From Paracoccaceae bacterium (GTDB lineage Bacteria > Pseudomonadota > Alphaproteobacteria > Rhodobacterales > Rhodobacteraceae): 60,351 nt of DNA. Position 1 is the stretch's first letter. Each line of letters begins with the position of its first letter. The notes under the pieces are model-generated. The model was not told the origin of the DNA, searched no databases, and worked only from the letters and a program-made list of their open reading frames with translations. Of the stretch, positions 9,321-17,516 are shown piece after piece. The translations under genes were made by a program, and so were the position numbers. The stretch covers positions 1-60,351 of the forward strand of contig JAKIUB010000016.1 in NCBI GenBank assembly GCA_021647745.1. The letters are read 5' to 3'.

Positions 9321-9853
9321 AAATCGAGCAAATCCACCATGTCGCCTATCGCTGCAAGGATGCAAAAGAAACCGTCGAATGGTATGGTAAAATGCTGAAC
9401 ATGGATTTCATCCTCGCCATCGCCGAAGATCGCGTGCCCTCCACCCATGCGCCAGACCCTTACATGCATGTGTTTATTGATGCGGGCATGGGCAATGTGC
9501 TAGCGTTTTTCGAGCTGCCGACCCAGCCCGAAATGGGCAAAGACCCGAATACACCGGCATGGGTGCAGCATCTGGCCTTCAAGGTAAAGGATCGCGCCGA
9601 GTTGCTTGAGTTCAAGGCGCATCTGGAGGCCAGCGGCGTTGATGTGTTGGGGGTTACCGACCACTCTATTTTCCACTCGATCTATTTCTTCGACCCCAAC
9701 GGCCACCGCCTGGAGCTGGCCTGCCCGGACCCGGGCGAAGAAGAGATGCTGGGCAGGCTCGACAAGGTAAAATGGGAGATGCTGGACGAATGGTCCAAAA
9801 CCAGAAAAGCCCCGAAACACGCGGAATGGATGCATAAAAAGGAGCTGTCGTAA
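9317..9853 (+). CDS. VOC-family (glyoxalase/extradiol-dioxygenase-like) protein
   Basis: A 178-residue vicinal-oxygen-chelate protein with two beta-alpha-beta-beta-beta modules. Candidate metal ligands are His near residue 9 (QIHHVAY), His near 77 (VQHLAF) and Glu near 129 (RLELACPD), the usual H-H-E pattern. It ends the aromatic operon, overlapping the DUF2783 gene by ATGA. Since no cupin-type homogentisate dioxygenase is encoded here, this protein is the best local candidate for the ring-cleavage step, although many VOC proteins are isomerases or lyases. Confidence 0.8.
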   Translation: MKIEQIHHVAYRCKDAKETVEWYGKMLNMDFILAIAEDRVPSTHAPDPYMHVFIDAGMGNVLAFFELPTQPEMGKDPNTPAWVQHLAFKVKDRAELLEFKAHLEASGVDVLGVTDHSIFHSIYFFDPNGHRLELACPDPGEEEMLGRLDKVKWEMLDEWSKTRKAPKHAEWMHKKELS

Positions 9854-9954
9854 TTCTGGCTGTCCTTGCGCCTTGATCAGGAATCTAGTGGTTTATCGCC
9901 AGAGCATATCAATATATAGTAGTAGATGAATCACTTTGCCATAGGAATGCCCCC

Positions 9955-10863
9955 ATGCCGATCACCCCAGAGCAACAAGCCGAAATCAACGCCCAGCGCG
10001 GCGAGGCTCGCGAGACCCTGCGCACCACCGCCCCCGGCATGGAGCAGCATCTTTACACGGCGCACGAGGTGCTCGACCACGGCTTTGTGCGGGTGATCGA
10101 CTATATGGGTGATGATAGCGCCATCTGTCAGGCCGCAAGGGTCTCTTACGGCAAAGGCACCAAGGCGGTCAGCAATGACGAGGGCCTTATCCGCTATCTG
10201 ATGCGCCACTGGCACTCGACCCCCTTCGAGATGTGCGAGATCAAGCTGCATGTAAAACTGCCGGTATTCGTCGCCCGCCAATGGATCCGCCACCGCACGG
10301 CGAATGTGAACGAATATTCCGCCCGCTACTCGATACTGGATCGCGAGTTCTACATTCCGGCGCCGGACCATCTGAACGCGCAATCGGTAGTTAACAATCA
10401 GGGCCGCGGCGCGCTGCTGGAGGGCGAGGAAGCCCAGCGCGTGCTGCAAATCCTGAAAGACGACAGCAACCGCGCTTATGACAATTACGAGGCGATGATC
10501 TCGGATGAGGGCCAATCCGGCCTCGCGCGCGAGCTGGCGCGGATGAACCTGCCGATGAATATCTATACGCAGTGGTATTGGAAGGTTGATCTGCACAACC
10601 TCTTTCATTTCCTGCGCCTGCGCGCCGACAGCCACGCCCAATACGAGATCCGCGTCTACGCCGACGCCATCTGCAAGATCGTCGCCGACTGGGTGCCAGC
10701 GGCATATGGCGCCTTTGAAGACTACCGCATGGGCGGCGCGCAGTTCTCGGGCAAGGGCATGGAAGTGCTGCGCCGGATGCTGAAAGGCGAGCAGGTGACG
10801 CAGGAGACGAGCGGTATGAGCAAGGGTGAGTGGCGGGAGTTGATGGGGAGTTTGGAGGGGTAA
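9955..10863 (+). CDS. thyX: Flavin-dependent thymidylate synthase
   Basis: ThyX makes dTMP from dUMP using methylene-tetrahydrofolate, FAD and NADPH. The signature is RHRTANVNEYSARYS at about residues 109-123; the usual Ser at the fifth position is Ala here. The 302-residue length matches alphaproteobacterial ThyX. The start follows AGGAATGCCCCC. It stands alone after the aromatic operon, with 101 bases in between. No thyA is in the window. Confidence 0.95.
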   Translation: MPITPEQQAEINAQRGEARETLRTTAPGMEQHLYTAHEVLDHGFVRVIDYMGDDSAICQAARVSYGKGTKAVSNDEGLIRYLMRHWHSTPFEMCEIKLHVKLPVFVARQWIRHRTANVNEYSARYSILDREFYIPAPDHLNAQSVVNNQGRGALLEGEEAQRVLQILKDDSNRAYDNYEAMISDEGQSGLARELARMNLPMNIYTQWYWKVDLHNLFHFLRLRADSHAQYEIRVYADAICKIVADWVPAAYGAFEDYRMGGAQFSGKGMEVLRRMLKGEQVTQETSGMSKGEWRELMGSLEG

Positions 10864-11052
10864 GGTTGAATATAGTTAGGAGACTACCATTTCAGAAAAC
10901 GTGAAATACATTATTGATTTCGACATGGAGCTTCCAAAATATTTTAACTTCGGGCCTATAGTAGAGTGAACCGCCCCTAGGGTGTGAACCCAAATTAACT
11001 TATTGATATATTGTGCGGACACTGATTCAATCTTTCAAAAGGAGATTTGATC

Positions 11053-11090
11053 ATGCGTTTTGACCTTACAGACTGAATAGCCCCCAACTA
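11053..11090 (+). pseudogene. IS5-like transposase start, remnant
   Basis: An AAAGGAG site is followed by ATG and seven codons reading MRFDLTD, then a stop and residues IAP in the same frame. MRFDLTD followed by a Trp-Glu-type segment and IxPLLP is the usual N-terminus of IS5-family transposases, so this seems to be a beheaded insertion-sequence relic. The match is short. The rest of the 10864-11090 gap shows nothing further that I recognise. Confidence 0.35.
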
Positions 11091-11396
11091 TTACCCGGCA
11101 GGCAAATGCGAAGCATTCTGCCGAGAGGCCCTGTCATGCTTTTTTTGAGTAGGCGGTTTTCCACTCGCTGCCAGCGAGGCCCGCGCTGCATCGCGCGTTT
11201 GCCGCGCCTGTACAAGGCTGATCGCAGGATAGGCACCAATTGAAAGCAGCTTTTCCTTCCCGTCCACCCGATACTTGAAGCGCCACAGTTTCGAGCCGTT
11301 GGGCGTTACCGCCACATAAAGCCCATCAAAATCCGAGACTTTGCAAGCCTTGGCTTTGGGCTTAAGGTGCCGCAATCTGGCGTCGCTTAAGGTCAT
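11091..11396 (-). pseudogene. Truncated tyrosine integrase (arm-binding domain only)
   Basis: About 75 residues match the N-terminal arm-type DNA-binding domain (DUF4102) of P4/CP4-57-like site-specific integrases, with FDGLYVAVTPNGSKLWRFKY and LSIGAYPAISLVQARQTRDA as the recognisable pieces. The catalytic domain is missing and the frame ends in unrelated residues. It lies 165 bases from the 3' end of tRNA-Leu(CAA), as expected for an integrase whose island used that tRNA as its attachment site. It is a relic of a lost element. Confidence 0.8.
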
Positions 11397-11439
11397 GCTG
11401 GGGGCATCGCGTTTTCGGGGTTTTCAATATACCCCAACG

Positions 11440-11460
11440 ATACCCCCAAACTGGGGGTAT
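11440..11460. repeat. 8-bp inverted repeat upstream of the integrase relic
   Basis: ATACCCCC and GGGGGTAT face each other across a five-base loop, 44 bases upstream of the integrase start. A second partial copy (ACCCC at 11431-11435) lies next to it. It may be an integrase or excisionase arm site or an operator. Confidence 0.45.
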
Positions 11461-11494
11461 TTCGCTGGGTCGTATAAAATCACGCTGGACAAAC

Positions 11495-11557
11495 AACTTC
11501 ATATATTCCCTTATATATAAGGATGAAGTTGATGTTACTGGACAATATAAAATGTCC
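11495..11557. repeat. Nested palindromes next to the tRNA-Leu 3' end
   Basis: Three palindromic elements lie side by side: an 8-bp pair AACTTCAT (11495-11502) / ATGAAGTT (11523-11530), a perfect 14-bp palindrome CCTTATATATAAGG (11509-11522), and a GGACA / TGTCC hairpin (11540-11557) ending three bases from the tRNA. The last may help 3' processing or termination of the tRNA; the others may be recombination sites of the lost element. Confidence 0.45.
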
Positions 11558-11560
11558 CTT

Positions 11561-11645
11561 TGGTACCCGAGGCCGGACTCGAACCGGCACACCTTGCGGC
11601 GGGGGATTTTGAATCCCCTGCGTCTACCAATTCCGCCACTCGGGC
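11561..11645 (-). tRNA. tRNA-Leu (anticodon CAA)
   Basis: An 85-base class II tRNA on the minus strand. The acceptor strand GCCCGAG pairs with CTCGGGT (one G-T wobble), the anticodon loop TTCAAAA gives CAA, the T-arm is GGTTCGAGTCC, and CCA is encoded. The long variable arm fits leucine. An integrase relic downstream suggests the 3' end once served as an attachment site. Confidence 0.95.
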
Positions 11646-11760
11646 ACACGCAAGCCCCGCAATAGCGAAGGCTGGGCGGAAGGTCAATTGTCTGCGGCAG
11701 AAAAACCGGGAAATATCTTAGCCCTTGACCCCGTGCAAATTAGGTGCTTTTGCCTACGCC

Positions 11761-12339
11761 ATGTTACGCACCCTATATAACTGGACCATGCAACTGGGCC
11801 AATCACGCTATGCGCTCTTTGCTCTCGCCATCATCGCCTTTGTGGAGAGTTCGGTCTTTCCTATTCCTCCGGATGTGTTGATGATCCCGATGATCCTTGC
11901 TCTACCGCGCCGGGCCTTTCTGATAGCGGGCATTGCTACGGTTTTCTCGGTATTCGGCGGCATGTTCGGCTATTATATCGGCGCGGCACTGCTCGACAGC
12001 ATTGGCCAGCCAATCCTTGATTTTTATGGCAAGGCTAGCCAGTTCGAGCAGTTCAGCGAAACCTATAACCAATATGGCGCATGGGCAGTGCTGATTGCGG
12101 GCATCACGCCGTTTCCGTTCAAGGTGATCACTATTCTCTCTGGCTCCACGGGGCTGGATTTTTGGGTGTTTGTAATGTCCTCCACGCTAGCGCGGGCGCT
12201 GAGATTTTTCCTGATCGCGCTCTTGCTATGGAAATTCGGTGCGCCGATCCGGGATTTTATCGAAAGACGTCTCGGCTTGGTATTTATTGTAGCTTTAACC
12301 CTGCTGCTGGGCGGGTTCGCACTGGTGAAATTCTTATGA
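11761..12339 (+). CDS. DedA/YqaA-family membrane protein
   Basis: A 192-residue inner-membrane protein of the VTT/SNARE-associated (DedA, YqaA-like) family. Hydrophobic segments alternate with the conserved FVESSVFPIPPDVLMIPM motif (about residues 27-44) and an ITPFPFKV segment near residue 119, typical of this group. Relatives act in lipid scrambling and membrane homeostasis. The ATG at 11761 is preferred over an upstream TTG. It overlaps dsbB by four bases, so the two are translationally coupled. Confidence 0.85.
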   Translation: MLRTLYNWTMQLGQSRYALFALAIIAFVESSVFPIPPDVLMIPMILALPRRAFLIAGIATVFSVFGGMFGYYIGAALLDSIGQPILDFYGKASQFEQFSETYNQYGAWAVLIAGITPFPFKVITILSGSTGLDFWVFVMSSTLARALRFFLIALLLWKFGAPIRDFIERRLGLVFIVALTLLLGGFALVKFL

Positions 12340-12800
12340 AGAATAGCAATATAACCCGAAATACCGCCCTGTACGCGGCCGCCGGATCATTGGCAATGTT
12401 GCTCGGGGCATTTGCCTTTCAGTATATCGGCGGCATGGCCCCTTGCGAATTATGCATCTGGCAGCGCTGGCCGCACGGTATTGCCATCGCACTTGGCGTA
12501 ATCATATATTTTGTGCCCAACAGGTCTATTGCCTTTTTGGGAGCGCTTGTCGTGCTTGCAGGGGCCGGTATCGCCTTTTTTCATGCGGGGGTGGAGCTGA
12601 AATACTGGGCTGGCCCGGATACCTGCACCGGCCTGCCCGATCTTGGCACCCTGTCGGTCGAGGCTCTGTGGTCCCGCCCCGTGGTGCGCTGTGATGATAT
12701 CCCCTGGAGCATGTGGGGTATATCTATGGCTGGCTGGAACGGGATCATCTCCCTCGGGCTGGCAGCAATATGGGGATTTTCCCTCCGGGCCAAAAACTAA
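12336..12800 (+). CDS. dsbB: Disulfide bond formation protein DsbB
   Basis: A 154-residue, four-helix inner-membrane protein that reoxidises periplasmic DsbA and passes electrons to quinone. The first active pair is CELC (about residues 32-35) in the first periplasmic loop; the second pair is the Cys of PDTCTG and of VRCDD. The APCELCIWQRWPH context is the family signature. It overlaps the DedA-like gene by ATGA. No dsbA is present in the window. Confidence 0.92.
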   Translation: MKNSNITRNTALYAAAGSLAMLLGAFAFQYIGGMAPCELCIWQRWPHGIAIALGVIIYFVPNRSIAFLGALVVLAGAGIAFFHAGVELKYWAGPDTCTGLPDLGTLSVEALWSRPVVRCDDIPWSMWGISMAGWNGIISLGLAAIWGFSLRAKN

Positions 12801-12881
12801 AGGGTAGTTTTTTCCCCACGAGTCGGATTTGGCCATTGACGCCGCAAGACGGGCGGATTATCCAACCCCACAGAAGTGTTT

Positions 12882-12965
12882 GGGCGACAGGCCGCAAGGT
12901 GTGGCAGGGGACTGTAACTCCCTCGAGGCGACTCACGCCTGGTTCGATTCCAGGGTCGCCCACCA
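12882..12965 (+). tRNA. tRNA-Tyr (anticodon GTA)
   Basis: An 84-base class II tRNA: acceptor GGGCGAC pairs with GTCGCCC, followed by discriminator A and encoded CCA. The anticodon loop CTGTAAC gives GTA. The long variable arm and the GGTTCGATTCC T-arm support tyrosine. It lies 81 bases after dsbB. Confidence 0.95.
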
Positions 12966-13298
12966 CTTCTGAAATCCCCTTGTTTTTATTATTTTATTAA
13001 GTACGCCTCCTTGTGTGGCCGCTCTTTTCGGCACAAATAGGAAAATTTTCGACACATTGCCATTGCGTGTAGTCAAATGGGATTGTCAACTTACCGGAGA
13101 CACTACCATGCCGTTTGGTTGGCGTTCTTTGGTGGTGGGGTAATGATCTCAACCGTTTCGCCAAATCACGCCCAGAGCAGAGTATTTGTGGGAGTGCCGT
13201 CGTAAGCCCCGTCTGCGAGAAAACGGGAAACCGGCGGCCGTGTATCGAAGTTCAAAAAGAAATACGAAGGCCTCGGGTTTTAAGCCTGACGTTTTTAA
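12966..13298. other. Non-coding gap after tRNA-Tyr
   Basis: The first 60 bases after the tRNA are A/T-rich. A 10-codon frame with a GGAGA site (13108-13143, MPFGWRSLVVG) and a later frame ending in FKKKYEGLGF are the only weak coding hints, and neither is convincing. No family was recognised. Confidence 0.4.
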
Positions 13299-13331
13299 CA
13301 AAAAGCCGCTCCATTTCGGGCGGCTTTTTTT
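13299..13331. terminator. Bidirectional intrinsic terminator
   Basis: AAAAGCCGC (13301-13309) pairs perfectly with GCGGCTTTT (13320-13328) around a 10-base loop, with A and T runs on both sides. It directly abuts the stop codon of the minus-strand oxidoreductase and would also stop plus-strand reading through from tRNA-Tyr. Confidence 0.8.
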
Positions 13332-14619
13332 ATAGCTTGAAACTGTCGAGCAAGCTGTGCCAGCGGATGATAGCAGGCATAAACCACGGATTACCGGTGT
13401 AAAGCGGGCGGGTCGGGAAAGGCAGCGCATCAAACGCGGTGCGGCCCTCCTGATGCTGGTCCAACATTTTATGACCGAGTTTCTGGCCAAAATAACTGGC
13501 GCGAGAAACCCCCGATCCGCAATAACCCATCGCATAATATAGCCCGTTAATCTGGCCGATATGCGGGGAATGATCAAAGCTGTATGCTACGAGGCCAGAC
13601 CAGACATGGGTAATTTTGGTCGCTGACAGATCAGGAAAAACCTCCAGCATCATCCTGCGCAGAGCGTGGGCATTGGCGCTTGGTTGCTCCTTGAGGCTGG
13701 TTGCACGGCTGCCAAAAAGTATACGTTTACCGTCTGGCGAGGGGCGGTAATAGGCAACCATGCGGCGGCTGTCCCCATACATGCGTTGCCGGGGCATCAG
13801 CCGCTCCATCAGGGTTTCGGGTAGCTCTTCGGTAGCGATAATGGCGCTGCGCAGCGGCAAAACCCTGCGCCGGAGTGCGCCAAACTGGGCACCGGTATAG
13901 CCATTGGTGCAGATCGCAACCTTGGCCACTTGTATGGTTTTTCCATTGCAGGAAAGTGAAAAGCCAAAGCGTGTCCGGTTGATCTCGCTAACTGGCGAGA
14001 AAGGCAGGATAGCTGCCCCGGCGTCAATAACCCGCTTCGCCAGTCCGGCCAGGTATTTGGCAGGGTTCAGCCCGCCATCGCGGTCAAACACTACGCCACC
14101 GTGATAGAGACTGCTGCCGGTTTCGGCGCCCTGCTCGGCCTTTGGCACCATATGCCCGCTAACGCCACAAGAGGATTTCAGAGTTTCAAGCATACGGGCA
14201 TATTGGTTATAAGCTGCGGGGCTGCGCGCACCCAGAAACCGCCCGCGACGCTTGAAGTCCGCGTCGATATTTTCGCTGGCCAGAAAGCTTTCGATATGAT
14301 CGACAAAGCCGACACTCTCGCGCAGGATTTCATTGGCCACCGCTTCGCCAAACTGCTGTCTGAGGCCGAGCACACCAAGCTTGTGAAAGCTTGGCCCGAC
14401 CATGCCGCCATTGCGCGAGCTGGCCCCCTCACCGAATGCGCCGGCTTCAAAGACCGCAACCTTCAGTCCGGCACGCGCCAGGACCAGGGCTGTATTCAAG
14501 CCCGAAAAGCCGGCGCCGATAATGGCGGCATCCAGCTTTTCCGGTATTTCCGGCGCAGATCGGGGCCGTGTTTCCCAGTCTTTGAATTCCCACCAGAAAG
14601 GTGATGTTTTGATTTCCAT
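13330..14619 (-). CDS. FAD-dependent amine oxidase (PuuB/OrdL-like)
   Basis: A 429-residue DAO-fold flavoprotein. The FAD-binding motif AIIGAGFSGLNTALVLARAG lies near residue 33, and SSRNGGMVGP near residue 66 is typical of gamma-glutamylputrescine oxidase and related amine or amino-acid oxidases. The start at 14619 is supported by AAGGG six bases upstream and by the EFKDWETRP N-terminus; the longer frame adds 21 residues of no conservation. It stands alone, is divergent from mipZ, and ends at a strong terminator. The substrate is probably a polyamine derivative or secondary amine; this is not proven by sequence. Confidence 0.85.
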   Translation of the reverse strand: MEIKTSPFWWEFKDWETRPRSAPEIPEKLDAAIIGAGFSGLNTALVLARAGLKVAVFEAGAFGEGASSRNGGMVGPSFHKLGVLGLRQQFGEAVANEILRESVGFVDHIESFLASENIDADFKRRGRFLGARSPAAYNQYARMLETLKSSCGVSGHMVPKAEQGAETGSSLYHGGVVFDRDGGLNPAKYLAGLAKRVIDAGAAILPFSPVSEINRTRFGFSLSCNGKTIQVAKVAICTNGYTGAQFGALRRRVLPLRSAIIATEELPETLMERLMPRQRMYGDSRRMVAYYRPSPDGKRILFGSRATSLKEQPSANAHALRRMMLEVFPDLSATKITHVWSGLVAYSFDHSPHIGQINGLYYAMGYCGSGVSRASYFGQKLGHKMLDQHQEGRTAFDALPFPTRPLYTGNPWFMPAIIRWHSLLDSFKL

Positions 14620-14757
14620 GGCAGCCCTTCCCAAGCTGGTGATGCGGTGATTTGAGCCTGATTTGCGTGCGGGGTCAATCATTTTGTAATGCCGTTTTCC
14701 TACCTTTCCCTGCCCATTGGTATCGGGTAAGGAGTGTCGAGCCTAAAAGGGTAAAAA

Positions 14758-15567
14758 ATGGCACATGTGATTGTTTTGGGAAATGAAAAAGGCGGGTCGG
14801 GTAAATCAACCACGGCGATGCATCTTTGTGCGGCATTGATGGCGGCAGGAAAGACCGTAGGGGCAATAGATCTGGACCTGCGCCAGCGGAGTTTCTTTCG
14901 CTATCTGGAAAACAGGGCGGCAACAGCCAAGCGTGATGCTATGGATCTGGGGCAGCCCCGGCAGTATACGCTTTACCTCTCGGATGCCGACAGTCTAGAG
15001 CAGGCACAGGCCGAGGAGGCAGAGCGCTTTACACAGGCGTTGGAGATGCTTGACCAGAGCTGTGATTTTATCATGATCGACTGCCCCGGCTCGGATACAC
15101 GCTATGCCCGTATGGCCCATTCGGTGGCGGACACCCTGATCACCCCGATGAATGATTCGCTCGTGGATTTTGATCTTTTGGCGAGAATGGATGCGGCGAC
15201 GGGTAAGGTTCTCGGGCCATCTGTCTATGCCGAGATGGTCTGGGAAGCGCGCCAACTGCGTGCCAGCGCCGGGTTGAAATCGGTGGATTGGGTTGTGCTG
15301 CGCAACCGGCTGGGCCACAATCAGGCCCACAACCGGCGCAAGGTGGGCAAGGCATTGGAAAACCTCTCCAAAAGGATCGGCTTCAGGATTGTACCCGGCT
15401 TTTCGGAAAGAGTGATTTTCCGCGAATTATTTTCAATGGGGCTGACTTTGCTGGACCTCAAAAAATCAAACCGGCTGAGTATGAGCCTCTCCAATATAGC
15501 TGCCCGGCAAGAGGTGCGCGAGCTGATAAAAGCATTGAACCTACCGGAGGTGGAGGTTTCTTTTTAG
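14758..15567 (+). CDS. mipZ: Division-plane positioning ATPase MipZ
   Basis: A 269-residue deviant-Walker ParA-type ATPase. The P-loop is KGGSGKST (residues 11-18), and the deviant Walker A lysine precedes the GSGK. DLDLRQRSFFRYLENR (from about residue 40) and FIMIDCPGSDTRY (about 102) fit MipZ rather than plasmid ParA. In alphaproteobacteria MipZ forms a bipolar gradient from ParB-parS complexes and inhibits FtsZ away from midcell. The start follows AAAAGGG. The next frame is a PP2C relic and then the Kdo operon. Confidence 0.9.
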   Translation: MAHVIVLGNEKGGSGKSTTAMHLCAALMAAGKTVGAIDLDLRQRSFFRYLENRAATAKRDAMDLGQPRQYTLYLSDADSLEQAQAEEAERFTQALEMLDQSCDFIMIDCPGSDTRYARMAHSVADTLITPMNDSLVDFDLLARMDAATGKVLGPSVYAEMVWEARQLRASAGLKSVDWVVLRNRLGHNQAHNRRKVGKALENLSKRIGFRIVPGFSERVIFRELFSMGLTLLDLKKSNRLSMSLSNIAARQEVRELIKALNLPEVEVSF

Positions 15568-15573
15568 GCGGGT

Positions 15574-15759
15574 GTGGGTTTTGTGTGCGACGAGGTGATC
15601 GCGCAATATGTGGGCACCGCCCCGATCACCAGCCTATGTAGCGAGCTGATCGATTTGGCCTTGCAGGGTGGCAGGCGGGATAATATCATCGCTATAGTGA
15701 TTGAAATTTTTGACTATTTTTGCAACTCTTGGGCAAGTTTTGAAATGAAACCGCGATGA
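15574..15759 (+). pseudogene. C-terminal relic of a PP2C-type phosphatase
   Basis: From a GTG just after the mipZ stop, 61 codons read on to a stop that overlaps the kdsD start (ATGA). The stretch CDEVIAQYVG...SELIDLALQGGRRDNIIAIVIEI matches the end of PP2C/SpoIIE-type Ser/Thr phosphatases, where a DEE-like helix is followed by ALxxGGRDNITVIVV. The catalytic N-terminal ~200 residues are absent, so this is a remnant, unless it is retained to couple translation to kdsD. Confidence 0.6.
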
Positions 15760-16739
15760 ACCCGCCATCCTCCACGGTTAAATCCCTGCGCCTTGCGCTT
15801 TCGGCGCTAGAGGTGCTGCTTGGCAAGGTGCAAAACGGCCTTGGTGACGAGATCGAGCGCGCGCTGGATGTGATCGAAGCGGCGCGCGGGCGGCTGATTG
15901 TGGTTGGCATCGGCAAAAGCGGCCATATTGCCGCCAAGCTGGCCGCCAGTTTTGCCTCGACCGGCACACCGGCATTTTTTGTGCACCCGACCGAGGCCAG
16001 CCACGGTGATCTGGGCATGATCGCGCCGCAAGACGTGGTACTGCTGATCTCGAAATCCGGCGAAACCCGTGAATTGCAAGATATCATCGCCTATTGCAAG
16101 CGCTTTGGCATGAAGATGGTCGCCCTGACCAGCGTGGCCGATAGCGTGGTTGGCCGTGCTGCCGATGTGGTGCTGGTGCTGCCGCCGGTGCGCGAGGCCT
16201 GCCCCAACGATCTTGCCCCGACCACCTCGACCCTGTTGACCATGGCCTTGGGCGATGCGCTGGCGGTGGCGCTGGTCGAGCGTCGTGGCTTTAGCGAGCG
16301 TAATTTTCATGATTTTCACCCTGGTGGCAAGCTAGGCGCGCAGCTGGTGCCGGTGCGCGAGATCATGCGCACCGAAGCGCTGCCGCTGGTAGCCGCTGAT
16401 GCGCCGGTTAATGCAGGGCTGGCAGTGCTGACCAAGGCCTCGCTCGGCATTGTTGGCGTGCAGGATAAGGCGGGTGCGCTGATCGGGGTAATTACTGACG
16501 GCGATGTGCGCCGCCACCTTGAGGCCTCGGCCGAAAGCTCGATGAAAGCGGCAATGTGGGAGACCAGCGTGGCGGAAATCATGAGCGATAATCCGGTGAC
16601 CATCCCGCCCGATATAATGGCGGTTGAAGCCTTGGCGTGCTTGCAGGCGCACTCGATTTCGGTGCTGTTTGTGGTGCAGGCCGGTCGGCCCATCGGGGTG
16701 GTTTCGTTCTTGTCGCTGCTGCAAGCGGGGGTGGCCTGA
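15756..16739 (+). CDS. kdsD: Arabinose-5-phosphate isomerase (KpsF/GutQ family)
   Basis: Converts D-ribulose 5-phosphate to D-arabinose 5-phosphate, the first step to Kdo for lipopolysaccharide. At 327 residues it has the full layout: an N-terminal SIS sugar-isomerase domain (GIGKSGHIAAK near residue 50, ISKSGETRE near 97) and two C-terminal CBS modules (VITDGDVRRH near 246). It abuts kdsB with no gap (stop 16737-16739, start 16740) and overlaps the PP2C relic stop by four bases. Confidence 0.93.
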   Translation: MNPPSSTVKSLRLALSALEVLLGKVQNGLGDEIERALDVIEAARGRLIVVGIGKSGHIAAKLAASFASTGTPAFFVHPTEASHGDLGMIAPQDVVLLISKSGETRELQDIIAYCKRFGMKMVALTSVADSVVGRAADVVLVLPPVREACPNDLAPTTSTLLTMALGDALAVALVERRGFSERNFHDFHPGGKLGAQLVPVREIMRTEALPLVAADAPVNAGLAVLTKASLGIVGVQDKAGALIGVITDGDVRRHLEASAESSMKAAMWETSVAEIMSDNPVTIPPDIMAVEALACLQAHSISVLFVVQAGRPIGVVSFLSLLQAGVA

Positions 16740-17516
16740 ATGGTGGTGGTGGTGATACCGGCGCGGTTCCAGAGCCAGCGCTTTGAGGGCAAGCCGCTGG
16801 CGATGCTGCGCGGTGTGACAGGGGCTGGAAAATCGCTAATCCAGCGCAGTTGGGAGGCGGGTTGCGCTGTGCCCGATGTGGCGCGGGTGATTGTCGCCAC
16901 CGATGATATCCGCATTTTCGAGCACGCCAAAAGCTTTGGCGCCGAAGTGATGATGACCTCGCCAGCGGCGGCCAACGGCACCGAGCGCTGCGCCGAGGTC
17001 GCGGCCAAGCTTGATGATGCCGAGCTGATCGTCAACCTGCAAGGCGACGCGCCGCTAACCCCGCCCGATTTTGTCTCGGCTGTGATCGCCGCCATGGAGG
17101 GCGAAGAAATGGCAACGCCGGTGCTGCGGTGCGATGCCAAAACCCTGAAGCGTCACCACGATGATCGCAAAGCGGGCCGTATCGGCGGCACCACGGCGGT
17201 GTTTGACAGGCAGGGCAGTGCACTCTATTTTTCCAAGGAACTACTGCCGTTTACTGATAATCTTGCCGCCGGTGACGCGGTGTTTCACCATGTCGGGTTA
17301 TACGCCTACCGCGCAGAAACCCTGCGGCGCTACACCGCGTGGCCCGCTGGCCCGCTAGAGCGGATTGAAGGGTTGGAGCAGCTGCGCTTTTTGGAAAACG
17401 GTGTCGGCGTGCGCTGTGTCGAGGTTGCCGCCAAGGGCCGCGATTTTTGGGAGGTCAATAATCCGGTTGATATAGAACGGGTTGAGAAGGCGCTGGCTGA
17501 AATGGGGGTTGAATGA
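16740..17516 (+). CDS. kdsB: CMP-Kdo synthetase
   Basis: Activates Kdo with CTP to CMP-Kdo in the cytosol. The N-terminus VVVIPARFQSQRFEGKPLA is the nucleotide-binding signature. The metal-binding LQGDAPLTPP segment near residue 100 replaces the usual LQGDEP with Ala. The late HVGLYAYR and EGLEQLRFLENG segments are conserved. It is 258 residues, normal length, and overlaps kdsA by 4 bases. Confidence 0.92.
   Translation: MVVVVIPARFQSQRFEGKPLAMLRGVTGAGKSLIQRSWEAGCAVPDVARVIVATDDIRIFEHAKSFGAEVMMTSPAAANGTERCAEVAAKLDDAELIVNLQGDAPLTPPDFVSAVIAAMEGEEMATPVLRCDAKTLKRHHDDRKAGRIGGTTAVFDRQGSALYFSKELLPFTDNLAAGDAVFHHVGLYAYRAETLRRYTAWPAGPLERIEGLEQLRFLENGVGVRCVEVAAKGRDFWEVNNPVDIERVEKALAEMGVE

Noticed and set aside
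13108..13143. Ten-codon frame with a GGAGA site after tRNA-Tyr, possible leader peptide
   Set aside because: No regulated gene follows on that strand and no attenuator pair was seen.
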